DNA of 64,000 nucleotides from NCBI RefSeq assembly GCF_900166965.1, contig NZ_FUZI01000001.1, positions 310,001 through 374,000 of the forward strand, written 5' to 3'. Below the pieces are notes generated by a model. It was not told where the DNA came from. It saw only the letters and a list, made by a program, of their open reading frames with translations, and ran no database searches. The stretch is from Photobacterium piscicola (GTDB taxonomy: Bacteria; Pseudomonadota; Gammaproteobacteria; Enterobacterales; Vibrionaceae). The position numbers and the translations under genes are program-made. This document shows positions 60,587-64,000 of the stretch, piece after piece; the first letter of the stretch is position 1, and every line of letters begins with the position of its first letter.

Positions 60587-62113
60587 TAAGTGCTTTTCTA
60601 TTGGTAACGCGCCAGCCAGCCACGCTCCTATCTTCAGCATTGAACTGCTATCTGGCTCAGAATCGAATTGTTTGCCAGTAATATCATCCGTCCAAATAAT
60701 GTCGTTATTGTTATCTAATGATAAACGATAAGCACTTTTTTCTAGAAGTTGATCTAAATCAGCATAAAAAATATCAGAGAAGGCTTGAGAGTCGACAATG
60801 ACACCTAGCTCGGTATTTAGATACGCTGATCGAGGATCAAAATTGAACGATCCAACAAAGACTTTTTTACGATCAATAATAAATGTTTTAGCATGCAAGC
60901 TTGAGCGAGAGTTACCTAACCATGAGTGCTTTTTCTTAATATTAGGATCGGTTTTGATTTCATATAATTTGATCCCACTCTCAAGCATTTCTTTACGGTA
61001 TTTAGCATACCAACCATGCACGGCAAATACATCATTTGACGCTAATGAATTAGTTACGATGGTAATATTTAAGCCACGTTTAGCCGCATTGACGAGTGCT
61101 TTTACTCCCGCTTCTGTTGGTACAAAATACGGAGAGATAAGTAAAAAATCAGTTTTTGCTTGGCTAATCATGGTTGATAAATGATGCAGCAATAAATCAT
61201 CTTGGCTATTTTTTACTTTATAAGGCGTATCATAAACAAGTTCAGCGTCGGCCCAATAAAATGGCAATGTTTGGTTAGATAATTTTTTTGCCATTGGGTG
61301 TTGTTTTAATGAACGTGCATAATCAGAGGTTAAATACTGCTTTTGTGCTTTTTTCCATTGCTGCAATTGGTCTGCGGTTGGCAAGTGCGCATCAGTGACT
61401 AACATTTCAATTGGTGTTGCAGGTTTACTGTTCCAATATTCGTCAAATTGACGTGAAACCTGAGGAATAATTTTCCCCATCATTAATAAATCAAAGTCAC
61501 CAAATTCAACATTATTATTAGCAGAGAAGTATTCATCACCAATATTTCGTCCACCCGTTATGGCAAAGACACCATCGGCAATGATTGCTTTATTATGCAT
61601 ACGTCGATTTAAACGATCAAAATCAGTTAAAAAACTTAATGGTTTAAAACTACGATTACCAAAAGTATTAAATAAACGAACTTCAACATTAGGATGTGCT
61701 GATAAATTGGCTAAGAATTGATCATCACGGTTTTGCATATCATCTAAAAGTAAACGTACACGTACTCCACGTTCTGCGGCTTGGTATAAGTACCATGTGA
61801 GTAAATGACTCGTGGCGTCATCGCGGTAGATATAATATTGCACATCCATTGTTTTTTGAGCACTTTCAATAATAGCTAATCGAGCAAGTAGCGCTGCTTG
61901 GCCATCACCAAGAGGGTAAAAGGCCGTTTTATTTGGATTTGCTTGAATATAAGGTAATGTTTTTTTTAATAAAGTGGTGTTGTAGTTGTCAACGTTACTG
62001 TAAGTCGCTGTTTTTGTCGTTGATAATGGCTGTGCACAACCGATGAGGGTTAAGGTGCTGATAGCAATAAATGAGCGAGTAAAAAATTGCTTGAAACGAA
62101 GAAAAGTGATCAT
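60584..62113 (-). CDS. Phospholipase D family lipoprotein, ClsC-like
   Basis: A 509-aa protein with a lipobox signal (STLTLIGCAQP). Two HKD motifs mark the PLD fold: HNKAIIADGVFAITGGRNIGD (about residues 173-193) and HAKTFIIDRKKVFVGSFNFD (about 395-415). The layout matches ClsC/YmdC, which makes cardiolipin from phosphatidylethanolamine and phosphatidylglycerol. ClsC normally works with an acyltransferase-like YmdB/OpgC-type neighbour, which is not seen here. It acts at the periplasmic face of a membrane. Confidence 0.88.
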   Translation of the reverse strand: MITFLRFKQFFTRSFIAISTLTLIGCAQPLSTTKTATYSNVDNYNTTLLKKTLPYIQANPNKTAFYPLGDGQAALLARLAIIESAQKTMDVQYYIYRDDATSHLLTWYLYQAAERGVRVRLLLDDMQNRDDQFLANLSAHPNVEVRLFNTFGNRSFKPLSFLTDFDRLNRRMHNKAIIADGVFAITGGRNIGDEYFSANNNVEFGDFDLLMMGKIIPQVSRQFDEYWNSKPATPIEMLVTDAHLPTADQLQQWKKAQKQYLTSDYARSLKQHPMAKKLSNQTLPFYWADAELVYDTPYKVKNSQDDLLLHHLSTMISQAKTDFLLISPYFVPTEAGVKALVNAAKRGLNITIVTNSLASNDVFAVHGWYAKYRKEMLESGIKLYEIKTDPNIKKKHSWLGNSRSSLHAKTFIIDRKKVFVGSFNFDPRSAYLNTELGVIVDSQAFSDIFYADLDQLLEKSAYRLSLDNNNDIIWTDDITGKQFDSEPDSSSMLKIGAWLAGALPIEKHL

Positions 62114-62269
62114 TAGAAAACATGTTTCTGAAAAAAGTGAAGCGATTTTACCTGTAATTATGGTGAAGTGCTTTAGATAAATCGTAATTTGTAAAATTTT
62201 CTAAATTAAAAATAGTAATTCTTAGTTATGCGAGAATTATATGTCAGTGTTGACACTTTTAGGGTATAA

Positions 62270-62305
62270 AAAAGTCCAAAACACCGATGGTTGTTTTGGA
62301 CTTTT
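62270..62305. terminator. Bidirectional terminator
   Basis: 14-bp perfect arms AAAAGTCCAAAACA / TGTTTTGGACTTTT. Confidence 0.82.
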
Positions 62306-62331
62306 ATTTTCATCAATATGATTAGAAATAT

Positions 62332-63405
62332 TTAGTTAGCGAGTGGTGGTATACCATGCCATTGGTAGTGATTGTTTGGCTTTTTACTTACAATCCCTTG
62401 ATCAAGCAGTTGATGAAAAATAGCATCAACTTCATCGGTCGTTAGTTTGAGTAATTGGCTCACCGCTCGTTTACTGCAATTAACTTGATTTTTACTTAAT
62501 GCTTCAATTGCTTGTTCATACATCGTTTTAGGTGGCTCTGGTTCCACTTCTTCTACAATAATCTCATCTGCATCATCAATATCGCTAATGGATGATGTTC
62601 CTACCATTGATGGGTCAAAATGCGTTAATAATTGCGGCTGATCTTGAAGATTATAGCCATTAACTGACATAAGCTGTTGACGTTTAAATTGGTAACGGAA
62701 GCGATTTTCTTCACCAATCAACCCAACAAAAAAAGCAGCAAAAAAATCAAGCAATACTGATAGGAAAATAACTAATCCCAGTTGTGCAGCTTGGTTACTC
62801 ACATTGAAGGTAGTTGCAAGGCTATCAATTAATCCAAGCACTGAACCTTGGCCTACAATTGGTGTTGTATCACGTTCAATCGCTATTTGTTGTTGCTGTT
62901 TGCGTAATGCTTCATTTTCTTTTTGAATACGGGTAACACCAGAAGCAATACGTTCCATTTGGATGTATTTTTCTGCGGCGACATTATTAAGATCAATCTG
63001 TTTTTCAATGGCTTGAATTTGCATATTAAATGCATTGATCTTACTTTGTTGAACATTGGCCTCGCTGTGTGCTTTATTGGTGGCACTGTTTATTCCACCG
63101 ACTGAGCCGCCGATAGAAATTGCCGCTAATACAGCATAAAAAGTAAATGCAGTGAAGGTACCACTGTAGTTGCGTCGTGCTTTACGCTCTCCGACTTCGT
63201 ACCATGCAAAAAATTTCCCCAATTCAAAAATGACAGCTAAGCCACCAAAAAGAAACTTCATTAAGGGATCGTCATCAATAGATAAAAACAACAACAGTGA
63301 AAACACGATTGAAGCAAGAATAGCGGCACCTGTGAAGCTATAAACACTCCACATTGCGAAAATCCCTTTAGGGAAACGTACTGGTATATTTTGGTTGAAA
63401 TGCAT
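62332..63405 (-). CDS. Coiled-coil membrane protein of unknown function, 357 aa
   Basis: Two or three membrane segments at residues ~15-60, one near 90-105, a long coiled coil (about 115-180, HSEANVQQSKINAFNMQIQAI ... in outline), another membrane segment (LGLVIFLSVLLDFFAAFFVGLIG, about 205-228), an acidic linker (DIDDADEIIVEEVEPEPP) and a C-terminal winged-helix-like domain (about 285-350) with LKLTTDEVDAIFHQLLDQGIV. The end could bind DNA or a partner protein. I do not recognise the family; the order resembles some plasmid or phage-type membrane proteins. The gene is single. Confidence 0.7.
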   Translation of the reverse strand: MHFNQNIPVRFPKGIFAMWSVYSFTGAAILASIVFSLLLFLSIDDDPLMKFLFGGLAVIFELGKFFAWYEVGERKARRNYSGTFTAFTFYAVLAAISIGGSVGGINSATNKAHSEANVQQSKINAFNMQIQAIEKQIDLNNVAAEKYIQMERIASGVTRIQKENEALRKQQQQIAIERDTTPIVGQGSVLGLIDSLATTFNVSNQAAQLGLVIFLSVLLDFFAAFFVGLIGEENRFRYQFKRQQLMSVNGYNLQDQPQLLTHFDPSMVGTSSISDIDDADEIIVEEVEPEPPKTMYEQAIEALSKNQVNCSKRAVSQLLKLTTDEVDAIFHQLLDQGIVSKKPNNHYQWHGIPPLAN

Positions 63406-63795
63406 AAAAATATCTAAGTAAGGAGCATTTGTTCAGCTGGTCGCACTATAGCGACAAGCATATAAAAGAGCTCTAGGATACAGTAAAATGCTTGTTAACC
63501 CCTTATAAAATCGAGTAATTAAAAAGCCATTGATGTTATTTTGTTCATTATTGCCATTGTTGTTTGAATAACAATCCAAAAGTGTGAATGTAAAAATAAT
63601 TATTAATAACTTCTAACATATAATTAATTATGACAGCGAATTTCAGTGCGTTAAATTAACCTGATATATACCAATATGCTTAAATTGAGTAGCAATATAA
63701 ATATACTAGTGTGAGGCTATGTTTGATATAAATGAGAAGAACTGACTATTTTATGACTACACTTAACACATGACTATTTTTATAGGGTATCGGTA
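63406..63795. other. Divergent promoter region
   Basis: About 390 AT-rich bases between two divergent genes. No clear operator seen. Confidence 0.35.
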
Positions 63796-64000
63796 ATGTT
63801 TTTTGTCAGTCAACATCAACGCCTTAACCCGCAACAAAATATTAATGATATCGCTTTTTTTGAGCAAGCATTACCCAATAAAATGTTGCTGCACTCAACT
63901 TTTATTTATGTGGAAGAAGGGTATTTCCAATGTGTGTGGGAAGCGGAAAATAGTGATATGTTATTACAATATATTAATACGGCCGTCGGCGATGAATGCC
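63796..64000 (+). CDS. Partial gene cut by the right edge
   Basis: ATG at 63796 is preceded by AGGG. The 68 visible residues start MFFVSQHQRLNPQQNINDIA and continue through MLLHSTFIYVEEGYFQCVWEAEN. The pattern (short strand, helix, strand with YFQCVWEA) suggests a small alpha/beta protein of ferredoxin-like fold, as in nickel-responsive or dabb-type domains. The end is missing, so no assignment is made. Confidence 0.6.
   Translation, partial: MFFVSQHQRLNPQQNINDIAFFEQALPNKMLLHSTFIYVEEGYFQCVWEAENSDMLLQYINTAVGDEC

Overview
The window looks like a chromosomal segment of a marine member of the Vibrionaceae, most probably a Photobacterium. This is inferred from the low GC content, a VemP-like arrest peptide in front of a stand-alone secDF pair, a VpsR-type regulator, a RimB/RimK pair, a large GH18 chitinase, DcuC, HopJ and a VCR-like integron repeat. 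No rRNA, tRNA, CRISPR array or integron integrase was seen.

Region 1 (about 0.9-8.4 kb) is an accessory island. It is an array of integron gene cassettes without a visible integrase, a CALIN. Four cassettes (GNAT acetyltransferase; 75-aa protein; KTSC-like protein; a three-gene HNH / unknown / nucleotidyltransferase cassette) start with a 7-bp core that is the exact reverse complement of the 7-bp core after their last gene. A fifth (P-loop kinase) has lost its right end. After each of the four cassettes, sequence of an IS91-like element begins directly after the R'' core AAC. In three of the four junctions the attC resumes at the far end of the element copy. The copies are internally deleted: they keep the N-terminus of a tyrosine recombinase and/or the C-terminus of an IS91-type transposase, and the middle is replaced by a palindromic REP/MITE-type repeat with about ten copies in the island.

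Region 2 (8.5-24.4 kb) is mostly core genome: a GFA-like protein, two 3-methyladenine glycosylases (AlkA-like and Tag), GNATs, thioredoxin 2, NupC behind a structured leader, a beta-hydroxyacid dehydrogenase, the vemP-secD-secF unit, a CDF metal exporter, LplA and a MaoC hydratase.

Region 3 (24.7-41.3 kb) holds AstB, a YidB-like protein, a DUF2058 protein, a phosphohexomutase, and two tandem BrnQ carriers. Each BrnQ gene is preceded by a short leader ORF ending in branched-chain codons, which points to attenuation. Then come YjjG, a GlsB-type membrane protein, a secreted chitinase, DcuC, a NifW-like small protein and an exported RelA/SpoT-fold protein.

Region 4 (41.3-64 kb) has HopJ, two DUF2750 proteins and three genes tied to c-di-GMP: a VpsR-like degenerate sigma-54 activator, a GGDEF cyclase, and a PTS EIIC-EAL fusion. 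The anaerobic ribonucleotide reductase nrdD-nrdG sits behind an FNR box and two NrdR boxes 31 bp apart. After these come MazG, RarD, an NlpC/P60 lipoprotein, ScsB-ScsD, RimB-RimK, a ClsC-like phospholipase D lipoprotein and a coiled-coil membrane protein. A gene is cut by the right edge.

The best candidates for something new are the three-gene HNH cassette, the IS91-like element that enters attC at one fixed position, the exported RelA/SpoT-fold protein, the two BrnQ leader peptides and the structured nupC leader.
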